A DNA stretch of 64,000 bases. Origin: Ianthella basta. Lineage: Eukaryota; Porifera; Demospongiae; Verongiida; Ianthellidae. Each line of letters opens with the position of its first letter. Within the stretch, counting starts at the first letter, position 1. The stretch lies in NCBI GenBank assembly GCA_964019415.1, contig OZ025877.1, positions 3,358,039 to 3,422,038 of the forward strand. Reading direction: 5' to 3'. The position numbers were made by a program, and so were the translations under genes. The notes below the pieces were generated by a model. The model saw only the letters and a program-made list of their open reading frames with translations, was not told the DNA's origin and ran no database searches. Shown here one piece after another: positions 12,827 through 26,500 of this stretch.

Positions 12827-13832
12827 TTCACTAGCCAAAACTTTGAATTAATAAAGCCCCATGTTTGCAGGGGATGCTACTAAGACATAACCCTGATGGC
12901 TCAGTGTCAACAACAGTTTACAGGAAGCCTTCACACACTGATAGGTACTTAGTCCAATGGACTTTGCACCCCACCACCCCCTTGCCCAAAACATTGCAGT
13001 TGTCAGAACGCTACACAGCAGAGCAGAGACCATCAACTCGTCTGTGGTAGGCAAGGCAGGCCCTCACTGCTAACGGCTACCTCAAAGGGGTGATCCAACG
13101 CCACTTGATGGTGCAGTCCACCAGACTGGTGGGCCAAGATCATACTCAGGGCCCCAGTCATCACACTACCCTACGTGCGGGGGGTGTCGGAGGCAGTGAG
13201 ACGCATCCTTGCTCCAGTAGGTGTCAGGGTCTCCTTCCAGCCACACACGACACTCAGGCATCTTCTGACAAGACCAAACAACCGCGTCCCAGAGAAGGAA
13301 CTCTCTGGTGTTTTGTACCAGGTCCCATGTGCTGGCTGCCCTGTCACCTATGTCGGTCAGACCGGCAGTCGCCTTGACCAATGGCTGAGTGAGCACAGGC
13401 AGGCAGTGGAGTCAGGGCAAGCAGCCACCTCTGCACTGGCAGAGCATGCCTGGGGAGCCCACCACTCAGTGGATTGGGACAACGTCAAGGTACTAGACCA
13501 CCAGCCACATTTACACCAGAGATTAATCTTAGAATCCGTGCACATTAGATCACAGGTCAGACCATTCAACAGGGACAAAGGCTCAATGCCCCAGCTGTGC
13601 AATTCATTGTTTTCTAATTTGATCACTAACTCTGCCCCCCCCTTAATTTCAACGGTTAATTTATTCATGTATGTCATTAGCTGTCACTCCCGTTTTGATT
13701 TCATACCTTTTCCCCGCCTTTTTAGTGCACTTAAAGCAAGCTTATCCTTTGTTTTGTATTCACCACTGACGATGACAACTGCATAGTTGTCGAAGTGTTT
13801 GGCTTTATTAATTCAACGTTTTGGCTAGTGAA
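12827..13832 (+). mobile_element. Broken, truncated Penelope-like retroelement (PLE2)
   Basis: The plus strand encodes the end of a PLE reverse transcriptase (VYRKPSHTDRYL) and a GIY-YIG endonuclease region (LYQVPCAGCPVTYVGQTGS, HAWGAHHSVDW). Its 32-bp ends (12827-12858, 13801-13832) are inverted copies containing CTAGCCAAAAC. The family differs from PLE1. Few breaks, but strongly truncated at the 5' side. Confidence 0.83.
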
Positions 13833-14034
13833 TTTCGGTGACAGATACGTATGTCGGTACCTAGCCACACAGGATTATTCGCATGTATGTCTTAGATAAC
13901 AGATGAGACTCAGTTGTTTATAGCATTAATAAATAAACTAGCTGCTTCACCAATTATTCACAATCCTGACATTTCTTAGAAATCTTTCAAGAATGTTTAT
14001 ACTATGCACTAAGTCTTGGTCACTGCTATTATTA

Positions 14035-14040
14035 TTTATT
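14035..14040 (-). terminator. Candidate polyadenylation signal of the PARP14-like gene
   Basis: AATAAA on the minus strand, about 225 nt downstream of the stop at 14266. It is the first such hexamer I noticed beyond the stop. No cleavage-site evidence. Confidence 0.35.
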
Positions 14041-14265
14041 GCACACAATTATACATTGCATGATTATACAGTACAACTTGATTCAAGATAGCACACTGTA
14101 ACTAATGTATATATATGCAACAATCACTTCAGTTCCAGCTTAAATACAAATGTGTGTGGAAAAGTTCTTTGATTACAAACTACTAGCTAAACATTAACTT
14201 TTTGGTTACAGTCTTGCTATTACATTCGTATGCAAACATTAATACTTGCTAATCAATCAATATAT

Positions 14266-14552
14266 TCAATGGAATGTGATGAGGTACTCTGGGTATGCCT
14301 GTCCATCAAAGAACACGACAAAAATTTGTGGATTATTGACATCATTCACTGCTGAGTCGAACTTCATTGTCTTGTTCTTTGAGTCTTTTGCTGGTGGTTC
14401 TTTCATACCAGAATATCCTTTCGTGAACTCTCCAGTCAGCACCTTTGCCAGATACATGTACTTGTGGCCATTTCCATCTCGTGGAGTGTACGTATCTCTT
14501 GCTGAGTATGTGGCATCTTTTGCAAAGTACACGCCCTCTCCATAGGCAGTAG
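14266..14552 (-). CDS. PARP14-like gene exon 17: end of the ART catalytic domain
   Basis: Phase-1 acceptor CCTTTAG|CTACTG, TGA stop at 14266. Encodes YGEGVYFAKDATYSARDTY (catalytic Tyr 2736 in VYFA) and ends QAYPEYLITFH, where Leu replaces the Glu needed for poly-ADP-ribosylation. The protein ends directly at the catalytic fold. A possible AATAAA lies at 14035-14040 on the minus strand. Confidence 0.88.
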
Positions 14553-17500
14553 CTAAAGGGAACGGAAGCAGAAACATGCAGTATAGATGGTGAGAAATAT
14601 AGTCACTGAACTCTTTGAAGTCTTAATCAACGTATACTTGTTCATAGTATTATAGAGTGATTCTTGTTTAGTAACAATATAATATAATATAATACTCAGT
14701 TATTCTACTGTCTTATATATTATGAGCATTATATTTACCATTCTTGCCACAATAACTTCTATTGAATCCAGAGCTGTTGATGTTATCTGTGACATCTCCT
14801 GGACATCCATGGAAGAGCTGCCTCTCATTTGCAATAGTGCTTGGGTTTGCTTTGGCCATGGCCTTTTTCCTCGCATCATATTGTCCATAAAGAACTGGGT
14901 TTTGGATTCGTTGAATCTTTAGTACACCACGATACGGCAATTGCAATCCTCTAATAAAAGAGCCAACACCACCCATGGAAGTGGAGAATTGCTTTTCAAC
15001 CTTTGTGTATTCTGTACTGCCAGGAGAAATGTCAACAGCCATGTATGGAACCTCAGTACCAGTCAATGGGTCTATGTCCATAGGGTCCCAGTCATCAGGC
15101 CTTTCACCTGGGAGAAGTATAATATACATTGAAGTGAATGGAATGAAATCAGGTAGCTATGATATCATGTAGTTGCAGACACATGCATGTGTGCCTGCAA
15201 ATGGAGCATTATATTACGTGCATTCTTATTTTCTTATAATTAATATGTAACTGAATACTGCCCTTTGGAAAGGGTTGGTTCTCTAATACCAGCTTCACAA
15301 CAGGGTTGAAAACCTTGCCGACGTTTCGACCAGATGCTCTGGTCTTCTTCAGGGCGAAGAAGACCTGAAGAAGACCAGAGCATCTGGTCGAAACGTCGGC
15401 AAGGTTTTCAACCCTGTTGTGAAGCTGGTATTAGAGAACCAACCCTTTCTGATGCCTGAGCCAGCTGAGAAGCCCTCACTACTGCCCTTTGGGTTGGTCT
15501 CTAGCCTAATGTTCAAAATTTGAGTGCTTATTAACCAATTGAAAATGTGTATTCAATTGGAGCATTCCTTAGACTCACTCCTTATAACAGAGTTCTGTGC
15601 AGGAGAATTTTCCTATGTTAATTAATTCATTTTGTCTAAAGGAGTCCAGTTGTGAAGTTGCTAACCACTTTAAGTCACTCCCTGAATTGCCATGATATAC
15701 TCTTTCAATTTTGTCAAAAATTGGTCAAAATTGAAGGAGGAGTTTCTGAACAAGGAACACAATCTTTTCCCTAGCCCTAGACATGGTGGTGACTGTAAAG
15801 GTGCAAGAATTCAGATGGAATAAGAGTAACCCAAGTTTCGTCTTGCTCATGTTACTAGTACCCATGCTACACCTGTCTATACTCCTACCACATTTTGGGC
15901 CGTTCCGTTCAAAACTAAAGGAGTAATTCCTGAACATAACACAGGAGAATCCGTACACAAAGACATAAGGAGACCGGATTCGGTCTTCTGACGCAGACGA
16001 AGAGAATACCTTGGCTACACGTTATAATAGGAAGACGGTAAAAAGACCAGCAGGATGACGCATTTTAATTATATTCATAGTCCCGTGCAGCCAACCAGCC
16101 GCGGCAGTCCCTGTAAGTCTATTGCGCAATGCATCAGACCCCACGTGTGTGTCGGCAGCTGGCCAGGCTACCTAGCTTGAAGATCGAAGCATTCCCGTCC
16201 CCCGAATGGATGTATTCGAAGTTGTTCAACAATTAGATGATGCGCAGGATAGTTCCTCCAGTTCAGATGGCGAACAGTTGGCGCTACCGTCTTCAAGAGA
16301 GTTATTTAGAGATGCTGGCTCTGATTCGGACGACGGACCGTCAATGATGGATGATTCGGACGTAACTCGCTCGGTAAGTAAGCTTTTGTACATATCATTA
16401 GGTATAGGTGGGACAAAGGCTAGGAAAGGGTGGGACAGGGCTAGGAAAAGGTGGGACAAGGGCAAGGAAAGGGAGGGACAAGGGCTAGGAAAGGGTGGGA
16501 CAGGGCTAGGAAAAGGTGGGACAAGGGCAAGGAAAGGGAGGGACAAGGGCTAGGAAAGGGTGGGGCAAGGGCAAGGAAAGGGAGGGACAGGGCTAGGAAA
16601 GGGTGGGACAAGGGCAAGGAAAGGGAGGGACAAGGGCTAGGAAAGGGTGGGACAAGGGCTAGGAAAGGAAGGGACAAGGGCTAGGAAAGGGAGGGACAAG
16701 GGCTATGAAAAATAGGGCAGGACAAAGGCTAGGAGGGGTAGGATGTTGTTTAGGTTTCTGCATGCATGACTGCAAACAATTTGAGGATGCTCCTTGATTT
16801 TTTTCCTTATCATGCACAGGTTATTACGGATGATCAGCTTTCTGCCATTCCCAGAGAAATCCCCTCTGTAATTGATCAGCGCCTTCGGTCTTGGAGTTTC
16901 AGCTCAGATTCTTCATTGGAGGAACCAGCAATCATTGTTGCAGAATCCAGAGATAACAGTGAAGCTGATCAATTTGTAGCATCAGTTGTGTCATGGGCAT
17001 CACAATATACGGTCAGTGACCAGTGTGTGTCTGATCTTTTTGGCATGATTGGAAGGGAGTTAAGCCGTGTCGGTGCAGTCACAGGACTATCAATCAGCGC
17101 GTTTGCTGCGAAAGTTCCTAAGAATCTAAAGGAAGCACACGCAATATTATCTCCATACCATGACACTGACTTGAAATTGGAAGAATTTGTTGTATGCCAG
17201 GATTGTCACTCAGTCTACCGTCTGCCTCTGTCTGAGATTCCAAACGTATGCACACATATTGCAGCACCTGACCACACTCAAAGGCATCGCCGTGGCCAAT
17301 GTGGGGTAGCCCTTTTTTCAAAGTCGCCTTCCGGCAAATCTGTTAGACGTCCAATTATGACGTACCCATATGTTCCGCTAAAAGCTTCAATACAAAATAT
17401 CCTAGTACGACCTGGAATGGTGCAGCAGTGTCAAAGATTTCACCCACCTAGAAGTCCTTCAGGTGCTCAATTGTTAGCAGATATTTATGATGGAAAGATG

Positions 17501-20500
17501 TGGAAGCAATTTTTGTCATTTGATGGTGAGCCCTTTTTACAGCACAGTGATCCAAATGTGTTGAACCTAGCTTTCCAAATCAATGTCGATTGGTTTCAGC
17601 CCTTCACTCATACCAAGTATTCTGTCGGAGGAATCTACTTGACTATCCTCAATCTTCCAAGGAGTGTGCGGTACAAGGTGTGTAATACCATACTTTGTGG
17701 GATCATTCCAGGACCCAAGGAACCAAATCTTCACATTAACTCATTTCTGGCTCCACTTGTGGATGATCTCCTGAGCCTCTGGAAAGGCATAGAGGTTGAA
17801 ATCAATGACCTGAGGAGTGGCCATCCCAGAAGACTGCAGGTTCGTGGTGTACTCATATCTGTCATTTGCGATATACCTGCCCTCAGCAAACTCACCGGCT
17901 TCCTCAGTCACACTGCCACAATTGGCTGCTCAAAGTGTCTGAAAGAGTTCCCCAAAGCGGCGTTTGGGGAAAAAACCAACTACAGTGGATTTGACCGTGA
18001 AAACTGGCGCCCTCGAGACGACCACACTCACAGGCTACTTGCTCGAGAGTACTTGAAGAAAACTAATCGCTCACAGCAAAAGCAATTCGAATCTCAGCAT
18101 GGTTTCCGTTATACGGAGCTACTTCGCCTGCCCTATTTTGACATTGTTCAATGCTGCACTGTCGATCCTATGCACAACCTGTTTGAAGGAACAGCAAAGT
18201 ATTTTTTCAGCCTTCTCCTAGAGAAAGAGATTCTGACTAAGGAGTCATTAGTTGAGATTGAAGCACGTGTCGTAGCCATAAGTACTCCTAAGGACATTGG
18301 ACGTTTGCCACTAAACATTTCGGCGGGCTTTGCAGGTTTCAAAGCCGACTAGTGGCGGAATTGGACAGTGATCTTCTCTGAAATTGCACTAAGAAATGTC
18401 ATACCAGCGGAGTACTACAAATGTTGGTGCCAATTTGTGAAGGCTTGCCAAATTTTATGCACCCGTGTGATTTATCCACATCAAGTTGAAGAGGCCGACC
18501 GATTGCTGCAGCACTTCTGTGTTACCTATTCTCAGCTTTTTTCTACCTTGGACTGCACAATGAACATGCACAAGCATTTACACCTGAAAGAGTGCATTGA
18601 GTACTTTGGGCCCATTTATGGGTTTTGGTGTTTTCCGTTTGAAAGGTTCAACGGCAAGCTCAGTTCATACCACACCAACAGCAAATCTGTTGAAGTTCAA
18701 ATCGCCAGGAAATTCCTTCGTGACCAGTGCCTCACATCATCAGAGATGATTGTCTCTTCCCACAGCTGCACTCATGATTCGCCTTGCACCCTTACCGAAT
18801 GTACATATGAATATGTGTGCAATCTTCAATCATGTGATCTCCCAGTGCGCCCATTCTTATTCTTACTGAACAAAGTGGGTACTTCTACGTTCAGTACAGG
18901 ACCAGGACGATCACAACTGCTGAATGTGCAGGAGCAACATTTGATGCAAAGTGCTTATGAAGCACTGTATGGGAACCTTTCAGCATTCAATCTCCTTAGT
19001 CTAGTGCAAGTGGAAGCGTACACAGAAGTTCACTTATACGGTGATCGCCTTACAACTCGGGATTCGAGCAGCACTTTAGTGTGTTTGCTTTGGCCTCCTG
19101 CCTGTGAACCAGGGCAAGCAGTGGACAAGCGTATTGGGAAGATTACTGGCCTCTTTAAACACACATTGACAAATCATTCATTTGGGGCCACCCAGCATCT
19201 CTTTGCCCAAGTACAGTTTTATTCTCGCCATCCCAATGAGCACTTGTACAACAGCAATAGGATTGTGGTGACATGGTCAGATGTGGATGTAGAGACAACA
19301 CGTAAATGGAAGTTCGTGCCTGTCCACAGAATTGCAGGAATTTGTGCTTATGGACAGTTACCTACATTGCTGCCCAATGGGCTTAAGCAAACTCTCCAGA
19401 TATGCAATGTACTGCCTTTGAATTTCACTATAGAAGAGTGATGTATTTGAATTGTATAATTTTATACGTATACAGATTTTCTATATAAGTGGACTATAGT
19501 TGGTGGTTACTCTATGCATCACTGTACTGCTTCTGTTCCATTTTGAATTAATTTGAGAACCATTGCAATTGGCCATATACTGCCTGCATTTCCCATGCAG
19601 TCCATGTGTGTACGTGGGTGTGTAAGACACCACAAACAATGCATGCATATGCATGCAACTGAAGGCAGACACAACCATGCAACTGATATTGTGAGTGTGA
19701 TGAAAAAGGAGATTCTATGTCCATCTGCAGTCCTCACAATCACCTAGGGATCCCATGTGCACTCAGCCATTATTGTGTCCTCTTTAATTTTCAGCAGTAA
19801 GGTCGGGATTCTGGGGTAGCTAACTCCGTGAAAGCTTACTTTATCGACAGCATACCTGATGCGGTACCATCTATTTGAAAGATCGGGCCTGAGGCTGCTC
19901 ATTTTGGTGCGCAGCTAGCTTACTAGTGGTTATGCAGTCTACACACAGGTTATCCGTAACTGATGAAATACGTTTTGTTGCAGTTTTGCATGCGCTGAGT
20001 GAGATTGAACTAAAACTGATGTTTTTTTCGCTCAATGTGCCGCACCCGGAGCGCAAGTTGCTCCCCTGTTGCAGCAAGGAAGAATATAATTGCAGCGGCT
20101 CAGGGCCCTGTTGGATTCACTATAGAGTTAGCATGCTGTGTGCCAGAGTACAGCTGGATCGCTGGTACAATCGCGAAGTTACGGCCATCGAATTCAAAGT
20201 TTACGAAGTTACCTCATTCGCGAAGTTACCCCATGTGACCTTACACCTGACGTTCCCTTCCTGTACCTCCATTTTGTTTGTTGCTGCATGAATGCACGTG
20301 ATCGTGGACCAATGGAATATGCATAGTAGCATTTGAATGGTTTTTTGCGCGATGGGTGTAAAGAAGAGTCGAACTCTTGGACGTGTACTGTTAGCGATCC
20401 GGACTTGGATGGCATCCTTCAGATCATGTGGCTTTTACAGCAGCACGCCGTCTTCATCCCGTTTGGCCACCAGACCTAGAGTTTCTGATCTGGTTCCAAT

Positions 20501-23500
20501 TCGACAGCCGCCACAATCCTACAATGGAGATCAAGATCTTTTAGAGAGTCCCATCCAAAGTTCTAGCAATGCGCACACTCCGCCATCTGTGCTAGCCGAT
20601 TTGCCGCCTACTGAATCTGAGACCATCCTGCAGCGCCTGGCAGCCATGGAGAGACGGATAGAGGTACTCACCGCTGATCACGAGTTGGCCAGGAGGGAAG
20701 CGCCACAGAATCCAGCGCCGCTTAGCTCAGTGGGAAGACGAAAGTCAAGAATCCCCAAGGCTGTGTCAGTAAGTGTATGCATGTGGCATTGTTGAGTGCA
20801 TAATTGCGGCATTTCACCATTTAACAGCTATATTAAAGCGCGCACGTGTCTGCTACAGTTAGGAGACTAAACGGTGCCTTTTAAATGGTCTTTAGAACAG
20901 CGCGTGCGTATATTACTAGTACTACGCAGAGTAGCTTTGTATACCTTGCATTGGGGTTAACCATAAGTGTGTGTATTTGTGCTGCAAGCAATTGTGTGTC
21001 TCAGTTCCCTTCCTCACCCTTTCCATCTCCCTCCCCCTCCATCTCACCCTCCTTTCACTCTTCCACCATGTCTATGGTGTGTGTTTGTATTGTGCATGTG
21101 CATGTGTGTGAGTGACTGAGTGTATGTGTGGTGTTTGTGGGTGTGCAGTGTTTGTATAATGATATAGCTGCTGCATGTGTCTGCAACACCTTTTTGAGAA
21201 TGCTGTGGCTATTTATTGGTCCAGCAACCGGACAGCAATTTCCTGGCTATTGTTTCAGCAATTGGTCATGTGAATCACAAGGACCAATTAGATGCATGAT
21301 TGCACATGGTGTCATACTGAAGGTGGTGGTAAGTTGATTACTTTCTAGAGACTGGGACAATCTAGCTAAGGGCTCTAGTTAGAGCGTTGAGAGCAAAGCG
21401 GCCGAAGTAGCCAATACTTCAAACATAAAGCGTGATACGTAGCTTCAATTTCAACTTCAAACATAAAGCGTGATACGTAGCTTCAATTTCAACTTCCTGT
21501 GCTACTAGGAACAGGATCACCAGTGCAGGTTTTATTATTTGTATTCCTTGTTCAATCATGCAGCTACGTGTCAAGGATATTCACGGTGTCCTTGAAAATC
21601 AGTTTAACCCGGAGCAAGGGTAGGTTTTGCAACCTCTGTTCAAATTACAAATATTATCCTTCAGCCAATTACCAACTACACATATTTTCATATGTACTTT
21701 ATATTGTATGTAGATTCAAATCAGTTTACAATCAGGAAGTTGCCAGTGCAATCCGAGCACAACTTGTACAGAACCGTGAATTCAGGCAAGAAGATGGCAA
21801 AGGTTCTTGATGTGAACTTAGAAGTTAGGGCATGACACATTTTCATTCAGTGCTGTCCTTACCCATGCAGCTGCAATCTACCAGTACTATGAGTCACGGA
21901 GACGGAAGCACAGAGATGAACAGGACTCCAGGGCTGCATCAGTTGCTTGCAATCAAGCTGCAACTAAGAAGTATTGCCGGAAACGAAGGGTGAGTGCTGT
22001 GCAAATGGCAAACCTTGAGCTGTGTAATTTGGGAACTACGTACATAACACTGACATCCAACATTTTATTGTCCTTGCAGTTGTATGACAGGCGGAAATGG
22101 TTGTGTAAGTATCCCAATGAACATAATGCCTGGGATAGCATCACTCCACACTACATGTCATCGGAAGAGAGAGACGATGACAGCTTTATAGTCCACAAAC
22201 CATGGTGGAGATCTACAAGTAAGTACATGGGACTATTCACATACTAGTCTTGTGTGTGTATACATGCATAATTTGGAAAGTTAACTATGACAGTCATATG
22301 CACATGAATGGCAACTAGAGAACATCTGCAATACGATTCAAGGCTATATTTATGTATACTGCATTGCACTTATAAATGTTATCTTCCTTACATAGCCCTT
22401 CAGAACCTAACCACAAAACTGGACAGGAGGGGGGCACGGTTGGTGGGGGCCAGAAGTGGCTTCCAAGCAAGACTCCGCCAGCCAGGAGCCATCTCCAACA
22501 GTGCTATTCCCAAAGAAGCTAGGCGATGGGCCTTGACTGAGGAAGCGGTGCAACTATCCATCTGTGTGAGAGCCAATGGATCAGGAATTGATCGTGAGCC
22601 TGAAGATGATGAGAATGATGAACTGGCTGCCATAGACTTCATGGCCTAACTAGCTATAATATTGGCCATATACTGTTATTTATGCATGTATGGTATAATT
22701 TTTGTTCTGTACTATTATGCTTGTGCTTCATTAAATTGTATTTACAGGAGTGATATGGAGTCGGTTGCAAGTTATTATAATATTGTATACGTATAGGCCC
22801 ATCTATAAGCGGCCCGCGCCGAACCCGCGCGGGCGTATATATATATATACACGTACGTACGGATCAATCCCCCAGGCCCCGGCCCCTCCATGCGCGTGCA
22901 CACAATATAACCAAGCAACATACCTGCAGCAGACAGTGCGCGGACGACCAGGTCTTCCAGAAAGACCGTTTTCGCAAAGCAACCGTAATACACGCGGTCT
23001 CACGCATACGAGAAATACCCGAGGATGACGGAAACGGTATTCTCACGCAGACGAATCCGGTCTTTGTACAGTATTCTTTGCAATACCGCGTGCAAGACTG
23101 CCCAGTGTTCTAAGCGCGAATCTCCTGTGTAATATTGTGCATCACATATCTGCATCTATATATATAATTCAGTTTGTTTGTTTGTTTGTTTGTCTGTTCA
23201 TTCATGATTTGGGCAAAAACTACTGCACGGGGCTCCACCGAACTCTCAGGGATTATAAATTGGGGCTCCAGAAATGTTCTCCATGAGTTGAAATCGCCCA
23301 TCTTGCAGTTCTTGAAGAGATATCTTTCAATTTTCAGTTTTTCGTTCACGGCTGACGGCCATTTTATTCATTATTGCTCCCATGACTTCCGGTTTGATTC
23401 ACTGCTGACCAACGATCAAATTTAAACTAGGCCATTGTTATAGCAACTACCCTCCATTGCTAACAGTGAATCAGACTGGGCCTGACTCGCTGTTGTATGA

Positions 23501-26500
23501 CTGGCCATAGCAGAACGGTGCCCTGCTAGTTTAAAATATCAATATGTCAGAGATTAATGCATGCAAGTAAATGCATAGTATAGTGAAAGGCTATTCAATT
23601 AGATATTAGAAGACTATATAGGGTAATCTCGTTTGGATGGATCAAAGAATTTGCATACTTCATTGTACACAATCCTTCAGTGTATTTAAGCAAAGTTCAA
23701 GGATTGATCAATTCATCTTTGAAAAAGAATGCTTCAAGTCAGGGTGTATAGCTGACCAGTAAGGCTATTTCTTTACGTCATAGTTGAAGAGAACTGGTAC
23801 ACAAGACTATGTACAGTGCAATCCATCAAGACTGTCTTCTGTCCATCTTCACTTCTGCAGCATACCTATCCTTAGCATAAACCTTGGTATTTTTGAGGCA
23901 ACAACTTTGGTAGCGGAGGCCTACTCTTCTTCTGTGACTTCATCAGGATCAAAAATAGTCCTTTTGCCAGGAGAGAGAAGTATTAACCACGTTAGTCACC
24001 AATCTCATTCCATTAAATTCACAACAAGTTAATAATGGAATTAGCCAATCAGAACAGCTGACTTAATCGGCTTGCAGAAGATGTAATTAGAAAATTAAAT
24101 ATTGAAAAGCCAGCCACCTATGCATGTGTCACTCAATAATGTGGGGTTGGAGTGTTTTACGCTTGGTGTGGGGGTATCAACAAGTCAACCCCCACACCTT
24201 GAGCCATAAATCATGTAAAGCATAATAGCCTACTCTATTAATTAAGCACCTTCAGCAAGCAGGTTCTGTTATGTACCCAATCACATTGCACCATGTGTAT
24301 AAATAAGTTCCGTCTATTGTGGCTTCTTAGTGTGATCATCCTCGGCTTTAGTCTATCCTTGCTGCATTTTGCTTCTCGAGCTCTAAATGCCTTTTACAGC
24401 CTTTACCTCTAAAATATGTAGTTCATCCTGTTCTCTTTTAGCCAACCTCTTCCTGTTCAAATATACATTTCTTTTACTCACCTAACTCCACTCAACCCCT
24501 TGTGTACTGATTGCCATAGTTCATAGCTGATCTATATACAGTACACTACCGTCTGTCAAATAACTATTTGTATAATATAACAGTATCATGAATTTTATAG
24601 GCTGGTTTGGGTTTGAATTTTTGGCACACTTTCTTGCGTTCAGTTTCTTGCTTCTGGAGCTCTGAAGGACCTTGAGGTATCCGATTGACTTACAGTACTG
24701 CAGTACTGCATTCTCCAGAGGCACAGACAGTAAGAGCGTATATTTGTGCAACTGTGTTTCCGTTCACATTTTGGCCGTAAGAAGTTCTGTTTATCCTATA
24801 ATGCACATTCAATATGAAAATTATTGTACGCATCACAATGATGAATTTTATGCAAAATCCCTTTGATCTGCCCACGCAAGTCACAATAAACATTATCTAT
24901 CTTAAAATCTCACCATCATACGTACAATTAATGCATACAAGATCCATGTATGTAAATGCAAAATAGTCTGCAGCATGGACTTCAGCTGCATGCAGAACAT
25001 TATGCAAACATCTGGCACCCCAACATTGTGAACCTACCATGCATTTTAATGTGTTCCAATTGTTGTTTTTGCATTTCCCGATCATCCTCTGCCTGTTGTG
25101 TACGAATCTCAGCATGTTGTGTACGCCTCTCAGCCTCTTGCTTTGCAAGCTCTGCTTGTTCCATTTCAGCCGTTGCCTGCATAGCTTGCAATTCTGCTTG
25201 TTTCCTCTGTTGTACAGCTTCATCACGCTCTATTCTGTCTCTTACTGTTGCAATTTTGCTCAACTCCTTGCGCACAGAGTTCATTACCTGTTCTGTGTCA
25301 TGCTTATGCCCTTGCAAGACCACCACACTTTGGTCTTTGATGGTAAATGTGACATTCTTCCTTTCAGCTTCCTTACTTAGTTTCTCAGTGGTGTGTGGCT
25401 GCAGTAGTAGCTGTTCCAAATGTGGAACTTTGTTGGCATCAAGAACCTCTTCTCTAAACTGAGTGTTGACAAAATGCAGAACCTCCTTGGTAACCATTTT
25501 GGCCACTGTCTCTGTACTGGCATATGCTGTAATCCAGATTGCAGGGCCTTCCTCATCAAAATTGTGTGTAAGTCTAGATGTCAGCGGACGAGGAGCAGGA
25601 TTTCGGGGCTTGGTAGCAGCTGCAGCATCACTGGAGCGCCGCTTAGTGCTAGTCCACGCTTTGAATTTTTGCTGACCCCATCCAAATAGCCCAGTGGTTC
25701 TGTCCTTACTTGCAGCCAAATTAAATGCATTGAAGAATTGATGAGAGACCCGTTCATTAGGATCAATGAAAATCACCTTTGCAAGAGATACATAACGGTC
25801 TTTAGTAAAAGAGGCCAAAGCCTTATAGTTGTACTCTGCTACCTTATCCACTGAAAACTCCTTCTTGCCTGACTCAAGGATTATTGGAATTGCTACAGAG
25901 TGACAATGAGCTTTCTCTGCCTTTTCTAATACAGATTTAACAGTCTCTTTCAGTTCTTTGTGCTTGTCTGGTGGACAAATGTGGCATACCAGTTTACACT
26001 TTAATTCTCCCACTGGACCAGCGGTTGCTATAATCTTGCCCTTGGTGAGGTTGCCTTTTTCCTTAGTTGCAGCCAAATAAGCTAGTTGTAGCTTTTGTCC
26101 ACCCTTCTTCAGAAAATCCCCTTGCAAGCCACTTGGACCGGGAGATGCTACATTAACGAGACAGTCGCTACATGCTTCTGTTACGTTGCCTTTGACAAAC
26201 TGAATGCGCAGTTCATCTAGGTGCAATTCATTCAGGACCGATATGTCTTCAGAACTGACAGTCATTTGCAAAGATTGATCAGCTGGAGCATGGGTATCTT
26301 CATTCTCTACTGAGCCTGGTGCTGATTTAGCATGCGTAGGTACCACGCTCACACTGTCCCTAATGTCCTGAATGGGCAAAACAGGAAGGCCTTGAACAAT
26401 TAGCATACATACGTATACACTTGTACACCTAACTTATACATACCTAAAATTGATATCAATGAAATGAAAATAGAAATTTATCTGCAAATATTACTGGTAC

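Larger units (their letters stand above)
15940..23129 (+). mobile_element. Complete CACTA/EnSpm-type DNA transposon in intron 15
   Basis: 7190 bp, bounded by inverted CACAGGAGAWTC ends (15940-15951 and reverse complement at 23118-23129) and a 3-bp TAA duplication on both sides (15937-15939, 23130-23132). The element copy at 46-48 kb gives a matching empty site: joining the outer flanks restores a sequence like the one near 47.89 kb. Subterminal regions repeat GACCGGATTCG and CGCAGACGA in both orientations, as typical for CACTA elements. It carries two plus-strand genes, a TNP2-like transposase and an unknown second protein, antisense to the host PARP gene. Intact ends and good splice sites suggest a fairly recent insertion. 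Confidence 0.9.

Noticed and set aside
16226-16684. Pro/Leu-rich and Gly/Lys-rich frames
   Set aside because: Minisatellite in the transposase intron.
15108-25037. A WWE domain between the coiled coil and the catalytic exons, as in vertebrate PARP14
   Set aside because: No minus-strand stretch with the Trp-Trp-Glu pattern was found; exons 15 and 16 join directly in phase.
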